Source: UBA6623 sp965217195
GTDB taxonomy: Bacteria; Acidobacteriota; Terriglobia; Bryobacterales; UBA6623
Length of the DNA stretch: 64,000 nucleotides
Assembly: GCA_965217195.1 (NCBI GenBank)
Contig: CBDCHL010000002.1
Coordinates: 1 to 64,000, forward strand
Reading direction: 5' to 3'
The notes under the pieces were generated by a model that was not told the DNA's origin, searched no databases, and worked only from the letters and a program-made list of their open reading frames with translations. The position numbers were made by a program, and so were the translations under genes. Below are positions 43,599-53,241 of the stretch, piece by piece; within the stretch, counting starts at the first letter, position 1; every line of letters starts with the position of its first letter.

Positions 43599-43952
43599 TT
43601 ACCGTCCTTCTCGGATCGCCGTTTTGACAGATTGGATGTTGCCGCGGAGCATTTGTGCCGCCAAGTTGAATCGCATGCCAGTGTCGGCGAGCAGCTGCAA
43701 CTCGCGGTCGAGGTCCACATTGTTGCCGTCGTTCTTTACGCGTAGTCCTTCGACCTCGTGAACCGCGATAGGAGGCAGCGGATCGGCGCCAGGTTGATCG
43801 AAGGCGCGTGCCATTTCGCGGCCGAAATCGATGTCGCGCGAACGGTAGCCGGGTGTGTCGGCATTGGCGATATTCGTCGCGACGAGCCGCTGCCGGCTCG
43901 TGAGCAAGTCCATGTACCGCGCAAGCAGCAGGGTCTGATCGCCGATCAGCAC
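43599..43952 (-). CDS. flgB: Flagellar basal-body rod protein FlgB
   Basis: About 117 residues from GTG 43952. RQRLVATNIANADTPGYRSR is the rod-protein N-terminal signature, and the C-terminus LLADTGMRFNLAAQMLRGNI and QSVKTAIREGR matches FlgB. The frame is open upstream to 44132, but that stretch is arginine/proline-rich and unlike FlgB. First gene of the visible operon, divergent from prfB. Confidence 0.85.
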   Translation of the reverse strand: MLIGDQTLLLARYMDLLTSRQRLVATNIANADTPGYRSRDIDFGREMARAFDQPGADPLPPIAVHEVEGLRVKNDGNNVDLDRELQLLADTGMRFNLAAQMLRGNIQSVKTAIREGR

Positions 43953-44186
43953 ACCCAGGGGGTAGCACGAATGCGGCCAAAGTCTAACTTCTTTTTCGTC
44001 AACGACGGCGAGCACTTTTCGGCGCCAAGATTTCGTCACGGCGTGAAGGATTTGTCGCCGTGGGAAAGGGGCGAAGCCAATTTCTCGAACCGGTACGGGA
44101 TCGCCGGCAGCCTCTCGGCGATGCGCGGCCATTCTCTATGAAAAGTACGACTACACTGAAAAGAGAGCCTTTCGGACGAACCTCAA

Positions 44187-45315
44187 ATGACCCTCGACGA
44201 ACTGGACCGAGAATTCACCGCCCTCCGCGACCGCGTTCAAACGATTCGGGGGTATCTTTGACCCCGCCTCGAAGAAACCGCAGTTAGAAAAAATCGAAAA
44301 GCAAATTGCCGATCCTGCGTTCTGGAACAACCCGGGAGAGACCGAACCCGTGATGCGGGAGCGCAAGCGGCTGACCCGCGCGCTGGAAGCCGAGCAGAGC
44401 CTCGCCGAAGCGACCAGCGACATTGAAACGCTTTTTGAGTTGGCCCGCGAGGGCGAAGCTGTGCAGCCGGAAATCGAGGCCGAGATGGCGGCGCTCGGCG
44501 AGCGCGCCGAACAAATGGAGACGGAAGCGCTGCTTTCCGGTGAGAACGATCACCGCAATGCCATCGTCGTTCTGCATTCCGGGGCCGGCGGTACCGAAGC
44601 CCAAGATTGGACCGAAATGCTGCTCAGGATGTACCTCCGCTGGGCCGAGCGGCAAGGATTCAAGACTGAGCTGACCGATAATGTGCCGGGTGATGAGGCC
44701 GGATTGAAAGCGGCAACATTCACCGTCGCCGGCGAAAATGTCTACGGATTGCTGCGCTCGGAAGTGGGAGTGCATCGGCTGGTTCGCATCTCTCCCTTCG
44801 ACTCGAATGCCCGCCGGCATACCTCGTTCGCGTCGGTGTTTATCTATCCCGAAATCGACGAGGAAATCGAAGTGGATGTCCGCACCGAGGATCTTCGGAT
44901 CGACACTTACCGGGCCGGCGGCGCGGGCGGCCAGCATGTCAATATGACCGACTCAGCCGTGCGGATTACCCACATCCCGACCCGCATCGTCGTGCAGTGC
45001 CAGAACGAGCGGTCGCAACACAAGAACAAAGCCTCCGCTATGAAGGTGCTCCAGGCGCGGCTATACGACCACGAGATGAAGAAGAAGCAGGCCGAGGCGG
45101 ACAAACTCGAATCCGAGAAGGCCGATATCAATTTCGGCAGCCAGATTCGCAACTATGTTCTGCAGCCTTATCGCTTGGTAAAGGACCTGCGAAGCAAGCT
45201 TGAAAAAGGCGATGTTGATCGGGTTCTTGACGGAGACCTGGCGGGCTTCATGCACGCCTACCTTGTGTACCAGAAAACCGGCAAGACCGCCGGCGAAGAC
45301 CGCGACATGGACTAG
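44187..45315 (+). CDS. prfB: Peptide chain release factor 2 (with programmed +1 frameshift)
   Basis: 375 residues in two frames: 44187-44258 encodes 24 codons ending RGYL, then TGA at 44259-44261; a +1 shift continues LDPASKKPQLEKIEKQIADP to the stop at 45315. The stop-codon recognition tripeptide SPF (near residue 203) and the peptidyl-hydrolysis motif GGQ in RAGGAGGQHVNM are present, so this is RF2 and not RF1. It reads UGA and UAA. The in-frame UGA gives autoregulation: low RF2 promotes the shift. Confidence 0.93.
44244..44262 (+). promoter_or_regulatory. RF2 programmed frameshift site
   Basis: CGGGGGTATCTTTGAC: an internal Shine-Dalgarno-like GGGGG three nucleotides before CTT TGA C, the classic arrangement for +1 slippage on CTT at a poorly terminated UGA followed by C. 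Confidence 0.92.
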
Positions 45316-45442
45316 CAGCCGTCGGAACGGGGCGAAATCCACACTGCCTTTTCAGCCTCGGGAGGTCATTGGCCGCGGCGCGGAGCACCTTCGTGCTTAA
45401 GATCTTCCCTTGATTCGGCCATGGCTAAGACCTTACAGAAAA

Positions 45443-45461
45443 AGGCCGTTTGACACGGCCT
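45443..45461. terminator. Possible hairpin terminator after prfB
   Basis: AGGCCGT-TTGAC-ACGGCCT with A5 on its left side; on the minus strand it reads as a stem followed by T5. On the plus strand the T-run is poor, so function after prfB is uncertain. The rest of 45316-45641 shows no gene. Confidence 0.4.
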
Positions 45462-45641
45462 CGTATTTGACGGCGAACCTGTGTGGGGAGTCTAGCTCAC
45501 TCCCCGATGACGAGCCTCCTCATTTCATCTCCGTCTCGACGGCCGGCATTGCGGAGACTTTCTCGGGATAGGCGTCGAATCGATGGCGGACGTGTATGAT
45601 GGAAGCCCCCAAACCCCAGTGGGTGCACTGTCGGAGTTTGC

Positions 45642-46421
45642 ATGCATTTGAAGGACAAGGTAGCTGTCGTGACGGGCGGGGCTAGTGGAATCGGGCGCGC
45701 GATGTGCCGCCGCTTTGCTTCCCAGGGAGCGGCGCTGGTTGTTGTCGCGGATGCTGACGGCGAGGGGGCGACGGCGGTTGCGGAGGAGATCAGCGGGGTG
45801 GCCGTGCGTGTCGATGTCGCGGTCGAGGCCGATGTCCAAAGGTTGGTGCAGGCGGCGATGGAGCGCCATGGTCGGATCGACTTGTTTTGCTCGAACGCGG
45901 GCATTTCGATTCATGGCAGTGAGCAGAGTTCGGACGAGGATTGGCAGAGGATTTGGGATATCAATGTTCGAGCGCATATCTTCGCGGCCCGAGCCGTCCT
46001 GCCGGGTATGATCGAGCGGGGCGAGGGGTACCTACTGAATACGGCCTCGGCGGCGGGGCTGTTAACGCAGATCGACTCCGCGCCTTACGCGGTGACGAAG
46101 CATGCGGCCGTTGCGTTTGCCGAGTGGCTGTCGGTCACCTACGGAGATTCGGGGATCAAGGTTTCCTGCCTTTGCCCGCAAGGGGTCATGACGAACATGT
46201 TGCGTGGCGGGCGCGACGGCATTTCGCAGTTCCTTGTGGAAGGCGCGATTTCGGCGGAGGAGTGCGCAGACGCTGTTGTCCGCGGACTGGAGGCGGAGAA
46301 GTTCTTGATCCTTCCACATCCCGAGGTGGCGGAATACTTGCGGCGGAAGACGAGCGATTATGACCGCTGGTTGCGAGGTATGAGACGGCTGCAGCGTAAG
46401 GTGCACGCAAAAACGGAATAG
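45642..46421 (+). CDS. Short-chain dehydrogenase/reductase
   Basis: 259 residues of the classical SDR fold: cofactor loop TGGASGIGRAMCRRF, DVAVEADVQ, structural CSNAGISIHG, and catalytic NTASAAG...YAVTKHA (Ser, Tyr-x3-Lys). The acidic DADGEG after strand 2 suggests NAD rather than NADP. The oxidised alcohol or reduced ketone is unknown. Single gene; starts at ATG 45642. Confidence 0.9.
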   Translation: MHLKDKVAVVTGGASGIGRAMCRRFASQGAALVVVADADGEGATAVAEEISGVAVRVDVAVEADVQRLVQAAMERHGRIDLFCSNAGISIHGSEQSSDEDWQRIWDINVRAHIFAARAVLPGMIERGEGYLLNTASAAGLLTQIDSAPYAVTKHAAVAFAEWLSVTYGDSGIKVSCLCPQGVMTNMLRGGRDGISQFLVEGAISAEECADAVVRGLEAEKFLILPHPEVAEYLRRKTSDYDRWLRGMRRLQRKVHAKTE

Positions 46422-46514
46422 GCTCGTAACCTACTTCGCGGTCGATGTACCCGCGGGTGCGGAAGCGAACCCGGTCACCCGCTGCTCAGACGATGTCTCC
46501 GTTACAATACCGAC

Positions 46515-47591
46515 ATGTGGGGGAGGTTTGCGGCTGTTGCTTTGTTCGTGGCGGCGAGTCTTGGGGCGCAGGGGACGCTGAGTTTTCCGCAGCTCAGGGA
46601 CTTGATCGAGTCGTCGGTCAAGCAAGGGGTTGCCGACAAGCAGCTCGCGAAATATCTCAAGAATCAGAAGCTTGGTTTCGCGCTGAGCGATCGGTTGCTC
46701 GAGGAGTTCATCGGCATCGGCATCGGGCCGCGCACGCTCAACCTACTGCGCAAGTTGCAGCCCGAGACAGCGGGTCTGCCGAAGCCGAAAATCGTGCCGG
46801 CGGCGTCCCGGAAGCCAAGGCAGCCGCCCCCGCCATCCGCGGAAGACCAAGAACGCATCATCGAAGCCGCGCGTGAGAACGCCCTGTCCTATACCGATCG
46901 TCTTCCTGATTTCGTGTGTCTCCAAATCACGCGGCGTTTCGTCGATCCCTCCGGGCTCGAGATGGATTGGCTGAAGCAGGACGAGATTAAGACCCGCGTC
47001 AGTTATGTCGAAAGCAAAGAAAACTACGAAGTTCTGAGCGTCAACAACCGCGTCGTCAACAGTCGCGGCATGTTTGAGCTCGGCGGAGCAAACAGCACGG
47101 GCGAGTTCGGCAGCATGTTGGCGGAACTATTCGCTCCCAAGACGGGTGCACGTTTTCGGTGGGCGCGCCACTCGTTGTTGCGGCGGCGTCCGGTGTATGT
47201 GTTTAACTACCAGGTCTTGCGGACCCGGTCTCGTTGGCGCATTCGGTTTGAGACTTCACAGGAAATCGTCACCGCTTACCGCGGTCTGGTGTATATCGAC
47301 AAGGAGAGCGAGCAAGTTCTGCGGATTGCCATGAGTGCTTCGGGGATTCCCGCTGACTTCCCTATTCAAGAGGCTCATAGCCGTTTGGACTACGATTTCG
47401 CCGAGATTAGCGGCCGGGAGTTTTTGCTGCCGCTGAAGGCGCAGATGAACATGCGGCAGTCAAAGTTTCTCATCCGCAACAACGTGGAATTCCGGCTGTA
47501 TCGCAAATTCAGCGCCGAGTCGACGCTTACGTTCGAGGACATCGACGACCTCGAGCCGCTGCCGATTGAGGAGCCGGGCGAGCAGCCGTGA
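46515..47591 (+). CDS. Secreted acidobacterial protein of unknown function
   Basis: 358 residues. Signal peptide RFAAVALFVAASLGAQG; a helical region 20-90; a proline-rich linker; then ARENALSYTDRLPDFVCLQI, a signature seen in many paralogous secreted proteins of Acidobacteria. The following beta-rich segment (RPVYVFNYQVLRTRSRWRIR, GLVYIDKESEQVLRIAMSAS) resembles an outer-membrane lipoprotein-carrier-like fold. No enzymatic motif. Confidence 0.75.
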   Translation: MWGRFAAVALFVAASLGAQGTLSFPQLRDLIESSVKQGVADKQLAKYLKNQKLGFALSDRLLEEFIGIGIGPRTLNLLRKLQPETAGLPKPKIVPAASRKPRQPPPPSAEDQERIIEAARENALSYTDRLPDFVCLQITRRFVDPSGLEMDWLKQDEIKTRVSYVESKENYEVLSVNNRVVNSRGMFELGGANSTGEFGSMLAELFAPKTGARFRWARHSLLRRRPVYVFNYQVLRTRSRWRIRFETSQEIVTAYRGLVYIDKESEQVLRIAMSASGIPADFPIQEAHSRLDYDFAEISGREFLLPLKAQMNMRQSKFLIRNNVEFRLYRKFSAESTLTFEDIDDLEPLPIEEPGEQP

Positions 47592-47613
47592 ATAGCGAGC
47601 GGCTCGCCGCGTT

Positions 47614-48981
47614 CTACCTGCCCAGGACGACCACCAACACCAAAGCCGTGGCCGCGACCAGATAGATCTTTCCCAGCAGCGGCAGTACGAACCGAAACCA
47701 ACGAGGGTAGGGGACACGACCCAGTGCGAGCATCCCCATCAAGAGAGCATTGGTCGGCACAATCATGTTCGTGAAGCCGTCCCCGAATTGATAGGCGAGA
47801 ACGGCAGCTTCGCGCCCGACGCCGGTCAGATCGGCTAGCGGCGCCATGATCGGCATCGTGACGTAGGCCTGCCCGCTTCCCGAGGGGATCAGGAAATTGA
47901 ACACGCTCTGCACACCCAACATGCCTACCGCCGCGGCCGCCGCCGGCAGGCCTTCGAGGGTTGAGGCAATGCCGTGAATCACGGTGTCTTTGATTACCGC
48001 GTCATCGAGGACGACTTCGATTGTCCGCGCGAAGCCGATGACCAGGGCCGCGGAGGTCAGTTCGGCGGCTCCGGTGCTGAATTCACGGGCAACTCGGTTC
48101 GGGCCGAGTCTGCCCAACAAGGCGGCAAGCACCGTCAATCCCAGAAAGACGGCCCCCAGTTCGGTCAGGAACCAACCCCAGCGCGCTACGCCGAAGACGA
48201 ATAGTCCGATAGCGAGAAGGAAGCTGATTAGCACGACCAAGCGGCGCGCCGTGAACGGAACGTCGTCGGGTAGCTCGAAACCTCGGCTGAAATCGATGTC
48301 GGCTACAAGGCTCTCTTGCGGGTTGCTCGTCACTCGCCGCGCGTAGCGCTGGACATGATGAATTCCGATGGTGAGGCACACGACCAGGAGGCCCCAACGG
48401 ATCAATTGTCCGGAATAGAGCGGCACCTCGGCGATGCGCTGCGCGATGACCACGGTGAAGGGGTTCAAAGCCGCGCACCCGTAACCGATTCCGGCTCCGA
48501 CGTAGACCACGGCAAGTGCCACAACCGCGTCCATCTTCAACGCCAGGCACATCGCCACCAAGACCGGGATGAAGGGCATGTATTCTTCGGCCATGCCGAT
48601 TGTCGACGAGCCTAAGGCGAATAGGGTCAGGGTTCCCGCGATGAGAACACCGGGACTTTTGCCGAAGCGGGTGATGGCGGTTCCCAGTAAGGCGTCGATC
48701 GCGCCTGTTGCTCGAATCACACCGATGGCCCCTCCGACGATGAAGACAAAGAAAATGATGTCAGCCGCCGCGGCCATTCCTCGCGGAACGGCTGTCAGAA
48801 ACGCGAAGGGCGAGAGTGGCGCGGCGTCCACGGGTTGAAAACTGTCCGCGACGACCTGTTGGCGCCCGTCGACTTCGATGCGTTCGTACCGCCCCGCCGG
48901 TAGAACGTAGGAGATGAGCTGCGCCCCGACGATTAGGGCGAAGATGAGGATCAGGGAGTCGGGGAAGCGCGAGGGTTTCAT
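47614..48981 (-). CDS. YfcC-family membrane transporter (DcuC superfamily)
   Basis: 455 residues with about eleven to twelve hydrophobic helices. Start RFPDSLILIFALIVGAQLIS and YVLPAGRYE are typical of the C4-dicarboxylate anaerobic carrier/YfcC family, with conserved LNPFTVVIAQRIAEVPLYSG and SVFNFLIPSGSGQAYVTMPI and FGDGFTNMIVPTNALLMGM. The substrate is unproven, perhaps a basic amino acid or short-chain carboxylate. Confidence 0.85.
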   Translation of the reverse strand: MKPSRFPDSLILIFALIVGAQLISYVLPAGRYERIEVDGRQQVVADSFQPVDAAPLSPFAFLTAVPRGMAAAADIIFFVFIVGGAIGVIRATGAIDALLGTAITRFGKSPGVLIAGTLTLFALGSSTIGMAEEYMPFIPVLVAMCLALKMDAVVALAVVYVGAGIGYGCAALNPFTVVIAQRIAEVPLYSGQLIRWGLLVVCLTIGIHHVQRYARRVTSNPQESLVADIDFSRGFELPDDVPFTARRLVVLISFLLAIGLFVFGVARWGWFLTELGAVFLGLTVLAALLGRLGPNRVAREFSTGAAELTSAALVIGFARTIEVVLDDAVIKDTVIHGIASTLEGLPAAAAAVGMLGVQSVFNFLIPSGSGQAYVTMPIMAPLADLTGVGREAAVLAYQFGDGFTNMIVPTNALLMGMLALGRVPYPRWFRFVLPLLGKIYLVAATALVLVVVLGR

Positions 48982-49294
48982 CAGGGCGGCCCGGTTCGCT
49001 AGTTCAAGGCGGAACCAGCCTCGGATATTCTAGCGTTAGCCGAGAGTCGTTGTTCTTAAGCGATTAGGAGTAAGAATCAGGGCCTTGAGCGAAAGCGATG
49101 GGTCCGGGGCTCGGTTGCAGTAAGTGGAAGACACCCCTTTAACGCGCGACAGATCAGGTCGGCGAGGGTAGGGAGCCCATGGCGGCCGGCTTGCGCTTTG
49201 GCCCGTCGCTTTCGCTCTGGGCTCTGATTCTGCGTTATGAATCTTGTGTAGGTCCACGCGGAATCCGGCATGAGATTCGTGGCTCACGCACGCG
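48982..49294. other. Intergenic
   Basis: No supported gene; short frames on both strands lack starts and motifs. Confidence 0.3.
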
Positions 49295-50101
49295 CTACAT
49301 GTATCCTTGCTTTGCCTCGGCCATTTCGGCGGCCGGGATGTCTTCGCGGGCTTCTTTCCAACCCTTGAGCATCATGGAGAGGTCGCTGCCCACGACAAGG
49401 TAGCGTGCGCCGTGCTCCTGCGCCCGCTTGAGCATTTTCGTATTGCCCATGTGGACACCGGGCGCGACGCCGTTCTTGTTGCAGGCGTCGACCATGCGGT
49501 CGAAGGCGTCCCAGAAGATGGGGTTCTCGAAATCACCGGGGATGCCGAGGGAGACCGACAAATCGAAGGGTCCGACCATGGTGGCGTCGACTCCGGGGAT
49601 GGCCGTGATGTCGTAGATCGCCTCGACACACTCCTTGCTTTCCATTTGCAAAACGACCATCGTCTCGTCGTTGGACGATTGCATTTCCGCCTCAGCACCG
49701 GCGAAATCGTAGTCGTGAATGATACTCCGGAGGCCGTAGCCGCGCATCCCCATGGGCGGAAATTTCATGTTGTCGACCACGTGTTGTGCTTGTTCGACGC
49801 TATGGACACGCGGGGCGACAATTCCCATCGCTCCGCAGTCGAGCGCGCGGGAGATCAAGTGGCCCTCAGTTTGAGTGACCCGCACGATGGCGGTGACGTC
49901 CATGGCCTTGGCCGCCCGGACAAGATTCTGCAAGTCGCGGTAGCTCGCCACGGAGTGTTCGGTGTCGAGGAAAAAGAAATCCAACCCGGCCGCTTTGATC
50001 GTGGGGACAACTTCCGTGCCCACGTAGTCGGTGACACAGGTCCCGAGAATAGTGCCGCCTTCCTTGAGGATGGCTTTGGCGCGATTTTTGTGCATCGGCA
50101 T
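49295..50101 (-). CDS. HpcH/HpaI aldolase family protein
   Basis: 268 residues from ATG 50101. GTCVTDYVGTEVVPTIKAAG and FFFLDTEHSVASYRDLQNLV form the barrel start; RALDCGAMGIVAPRVHSVEQ and LQMESKECVEAIYDI supply the metal-binding Glu; GVDATMVGPFDLSVSLGIPG is the family signature. Such enzymes cleave 2-keto-3-deoxy sugar acids or similar aldols to pyruvate and an aldehyde, with a divalent metal. The exact substrate is unknown. A longer frame to 50173 lacks family residues. Confidence 0.88.
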   Translation of the reverse strand: MPMHKNRAKAILKEGGTILGTCVTDYVGTEVVPTIKAAGLDFFFLDTEHSVASYRDLQNLVRAAKAMDVTAIVRVTQTEGHLISRALDCGAMGIVAPRVHSVEQAQHVVDNMKFPPMGMRGYGLRSIIHDYDFAGAEAEMQSSNDETMVVLQMESKECVEAIYDITAIPGVDATMVGPFDLSVSLGIPGDFENPIFWDAFDRMVDACNKNGVAPGVHMGNTKMLKRAQEHGARYLVVGSDLSMMLKGWKEAREDIPAAEMAEAKQGYM

Positions 50102-50246
50102 AGCAGTTTGTTTTACCACAAACGGGACCGGTGGCTCTCGCGGCGACGGCCACGCCGTACCGTAGCTATCCATCTGTCCTTGATCATCTAGCCCGGCGGG
50201 CTTCCAGCGCGATAGGATGGAAGATCCTTTCGGCCCATTCCTGTCT

Positions 50247-51218
50247 ATGTCGGACGCTTCCTATGTTCTCGGTATCGATCTCGGTGGGACGAAGATCGCC
50301 GCGGCGGTCTTCGATCAGGAGCATCGTCGGATCAGCGATGTTCACGCCCTGCCGACAATGGCCGGTCAGCCCGCCAAGTTGACCCTGATGAATCTTAAGC
50401 GAGCGATCTCGCAGGCGACGCGCTCGGCTGGGGTTGAGGGGCCGCCCGCGGCGGTCGGCATGGGCAGTCCCGGTCCGTTTGATACGGAGAAGGGGCGACT
50501 TGCCGCCGACACGCTGCCGAACTTGCGGGGGTTTCCCATCGGGAGTTTCGTTGCGGAAGAACTCGGGGCGCCCCTCTATCTCGAAAACGACGCGAACTGC
50601 TTTGCGCTGGCCGAGGCACTTGTCGGCGAGGGCAAGGGACATGAGACCGTCCTCGGGTTAACCATCGGTACCGGTTTCGGTTGCGGGCTTGTCGTTGGGG
50701 GCAGGATTTACCGCGGAAGCTCGGGAAACGCCGGGGAGGTCTCCCATTGCCGGGTCGCCGGCGGAAGTTTCGATGACATGATTTCCGGCGGGGGAGTGCG
50801 GCGATTCTACGAACGAGTCACCGGAAGCGCCGAGGATTCCCTTTCCGCTCTTGATCGCGGTCCAGGGATCCGAGACGAGACGCCGTCGCCGAAACGAATC
50901 GGCGAGTTGGCGGACGCGGGGGATCCGGAAGCCGTTGAAACCTGGGAGCTGTTCGGCCGCGCTTTCGGTGAAGCCCTTGGCACGATTGTGGCGATTGTCG
51001 ATCCGTCGATCTGCGTCGTGGGCGGTTCGGTGGCTCGACGATTTTCTCTTTTTCAGCCCGCACTCGAATTGACCATTCAAGAATTCATCGCGCCGGAAGC
51101 CGCGGCCACACTGATCATCAAGCCCTCACAACTTGACCACACCGCGGGAGTAGCCGGCGCCGCCGAGTACGCGTTTCAGAGAATTGCCGAGGAGTCGACG
51201 GATGAGTCGGCAGTGTAG
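50247..51218 (+). CDS. ROK-family sugar kinase
   Basis: 323 residues from ATG 50247. The phosphate-binding loop VLGIDLGGTKIAAAVFD, the hinge LYLENDANCFALAEALVGEG, LTIGTGFGCGLVVGGRIYRG and the adenosine region CVVGGSVARRF mark a ROK sugar kinase. The zinc-binding motif HCR is present but the usual GCxCGxxGC is reduced to SHCRVAGGSFD, so it is an atypical ROK. Probably phosphorylates glucose or an N-acetylhexosamine. Confidence 0.87.
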   Translation: MSDASYVLGIDLGGTKIAAAVFDQEHRRISDVHALPTMAGQPAKLTLMNLKRAISQATRSAGVEGPPAAVGMGSPGPFDTEKGRLAADTLPNLRGFPIGSFVAEELGAPLYLENDANCFALAEALVGEGKGHETVLGLTIGTGFGCGLVVGGRIYRGSSGNAGEVSHCRVAGGSFDDMISGGGVRRFYERVTGSAEDSLSALDRGPGIRDETPSPKRIGELADAGDPEAVETWELFGRAFGEALGTIVAIVDPSICVVGGSVARRFSLFQPALELTIQEFIAPEAAATLIIKPSQLDHTAGVAGAAEYAFQRIAEESTDESAV

Positions 51219-51311
51219 TAGCGGCCAAAAGGCGCCCCGTGTGATTGACCGAGCGCGAGGCTGCGCCGACCTGGGCCAAATTCTTCACATCTTCGCCGTC
51301 CGCTCGTCGTC

Positions 51312-51917
51312 ATGATCAAAGCGATTCTACTGGACCTGGGAGGCGTCATCGTCGAGCTTGATTTCGCGCGGGCGTATCGAGCCACGGCGGAGTTGACCGG
51401 GCTCGACGTTGAGGAAGTCCCGGAGCGGATTCGCCGGGCCGGGCTCGCCGAGCCCTATGAGCACGGTCGCATCAGCAGTGAGGAGTTCTATCGCCGTTTG
51501 TCGGCGGCCCTCGGGCTGAGAGTTTCCTATAAGCGATTTTGCGAGATCTGGGGAGATATGTTCGGGGCCGAGCCTTTGCTCGAACGTTCCTTCCTCGCGG
51601 CTTTGCGGAAGCGGTATCGGTTACTGCTGCTTTCGAACACGAACGAATTGCATTTCGAGTGGCTGCGGCGGCGCTTCCCTTTGCTGAAGGAGTTTGACGA
51701 CTATGTGCTTTCGTACGAAGTCGGATCGATGAAGCCGGCGCCGGAAATCTATCTGGAAGCCGTAGGCAGGGCGGGTTGTGAAACGGCGGAGTGTTTCTTC
51801 GCCGATGACAAGCCGGAGAATATTGAGGCGGCGACGCGGTTGGGAATGCACGGGGCGCTATTTACGAGCGGGCAAGCGCTGCGGTCTGAGTTACGTGGGC
51901 ACGGCGTCAGATGTTGA
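51312..51917 (+). CDS. HAD-superfamily hydrolase
   Basis: 201 residues. Motif I ILLDLGGVIVELDF has the first Asp replaced in spacing L-D-L-G-G typical of HAD-IA proteins; LLLLSNTNELHFEWL is motif II; YEVGSMKPAPEIY is motif III with Lys; CFFADDKPENIEAATRLGMH is motif IV with acidic metal ligands. Close to the YihX/epoxide-hydrolase-like phosphatase group acting on sugar phosphates. Lies 94 bp downstream of the ROK kinase on the same strand. Confidence 0.88.
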   Translation: MIKAILLDLGGVIVELDFARAYRATAELTGLDVEEVPERIRRAGLAEPYEHGRISSEEFYRRLSAALGLRVSYKRFCEIWGDMFGAEPLLERSFLAALRKRYRLLLLSNTNELHFEWLRRRFPLLKEFDDYVLSYEVGSMKPAPEIYLEAVGRAGCETAECFFADDKPENIEAATRLGMHGALFTSGQALRSELRGHGVRC

Positions 51918-52050
51918 GAGGTTGGGTGGTTGAAGGCCGAGCCGCGGCGTACACAGCGCGGGTCACGCGCCTGGTACATGTCGCCGGGAGTGGCGACACG
52001 GCACGCAAGAATGCGTGCGCCACGTCGTGGCGGGTTGTTCTTGCCTAGGT

Positions 52051-53175
52051 TTAGCCGGCTTTCACCCAGCGCTTGTTTGCGGCTGCTTTCTCGGCTGCTG
52101 CCAGCACCATTTGATTTCGCAGGCCGTCGTGGAAGTCGGGGTGGATTCTTGTCTTTTTCCGCACAACTCGCAGGAAGTCCGCAACGCTGTGGATGAAGCT
52201 GTGCTCGTAGCCGAGGATGTGACCGTCCGCCCACCAATTGTCGGCATAAGGGTGTTTGCCCTTCGAGGCGACGATAATCTCGTGGAAACCTTGCTCGTCG
52301 GGCGCGTCCTCGGTCGAGTAGTAGCGTAAGTTGTTGAGGTTTTCGAGATCGAATTCAATCGAACCTTTGCTGCCGCTGATCTCAAACGTATTGAAGTTCT
52401 TGCGGCCCGGCGCGAAGCGGGTTGCTTCGAGCGTGCCGATCGCGCCGTTCTCGAAACGAACGCACATTGCCACGGCATCGTCGACGGTAACGGTCATCTT
52501 CTTCTTGCTGCCCGGCGCGACCGGACGTCTCTTGAGGAAGGTTTCCATCGTTGCGGCGACTTCAGCGATTTCTCCGCAGAGATTGCGTGCGAGATCGATA
52601 ATGTGGGCGCCAAGATCGCCCAGCGCCCCGCTGCCCGCGAGGTTTTTGTCGAATCGCCAGACCATGTGGAGATCGGTCGACATCGCCCAATCCTGCAAAT
52701 AACGGGCCCGGAAGTGGTGGATCTTGCCGATGCGGCCTTCCTGGACCATCTTCTTGGCCAGGGCGACCGCGGGAACGCGACGGTAATTGTGCATCAAGAA
52801 GTGTCGCACGCCGGCTTTTTCGACGGCCTTGACCATTTGTTTGGCTTCGGGCAGGGTGTTGGCCAACGGCTTCTCACAGACGATGTGCTTACCCTGCTTG
52901 GCGGCTTCGAGCACCATCGGACAGTGCAGATCGCCGGGAGTAGAGATATCAACTAAGTCAATGTCGTCCCGCGCCATCACTTGCTGCCAATCGGTGGCGG
53001 CTTCCTGCCAGCCGTAGCTTTCGGCGGCTGCTTTGGTTTCCGCCGGGTTGCGTCCGACGATGACTTTCATCTCTACTTTTGGAACGTCGGGAAAGAACAT
53101 GTTGACGCTCCGCCAGGCCTGACTGTGGGCCTTGCCCATGAACTTTGTGCCGAATAATGCCACTCGAATTGCCAT
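52051..53175 (-). CDS. Gfo/Idh/MocA family oxidoreductase
   Basis: 374 residues. N-terminal Rossmann domain (RVALFGTKFMGKAHSQAWRS, VDISTPGDLHCPMVLEAAKQ, HIVCEKPLANTLPEA with the EKP motif), then the alpha/beta substrate domain (GALGDLGAHIIDLARNLCGE, ENGAIGTLEATRFAPGRKNF). NAD(P)-dependent sugar or cyclitol dehydrogenase. Gly-Lys-Ala-His and the G-A-H-I-D motif indicate a complete active site. The ROK kinase, HAD hydrolase and this gene together suggest a small carbohydrate-metabolism neighbourhood. Confidence 0.9.
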   Translation of the reverse strand: MAIRVALFGTKFMGKAHSQAWRSVNMFFPDVPKVEMKVIVGRNPAETKAAAESYGWQEAATDWQQVMARDDIDLVDISTPGDLHCPMVLEAAKQGKHIVCEKPLANTLPEAKQMVKAVEKAGVRHFLMHNYRRVPAVALAKKMVQEGRIGKIHHFRARYLQDWAMSTDLHMVWRFDKNLAGSGALGDLGAHIIDLARNLCGEIAEVAATMETFLKRRPVAPGSKKKMTVTVDDAVAMCVRFENGAIGTLEATRFAPGRKNFNTFEISGSKGSIEFDLENLNNLRYYSTEDAPDEQGFHEIIVASKGKHPYADNWWADGHILGYEHSFIHSVADFLRVVRKKTRIHPDFHDGLRNQMVLAAAEKAAANKRWVKAG

Positions 53176-53241
53176 ACGAATTCCCTCTCTCCGGACTGAG
53201 GAACTGAAACTGAATCCGACCGAGCGCGCCGCCGGAAAAGG

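Noticed and set aside
49307..50191. Plus-strand frame antisense to the HpcH/HpaI aldolase gene
   Set aside because: The aldolase has full family motifs; the antisense frame has none.
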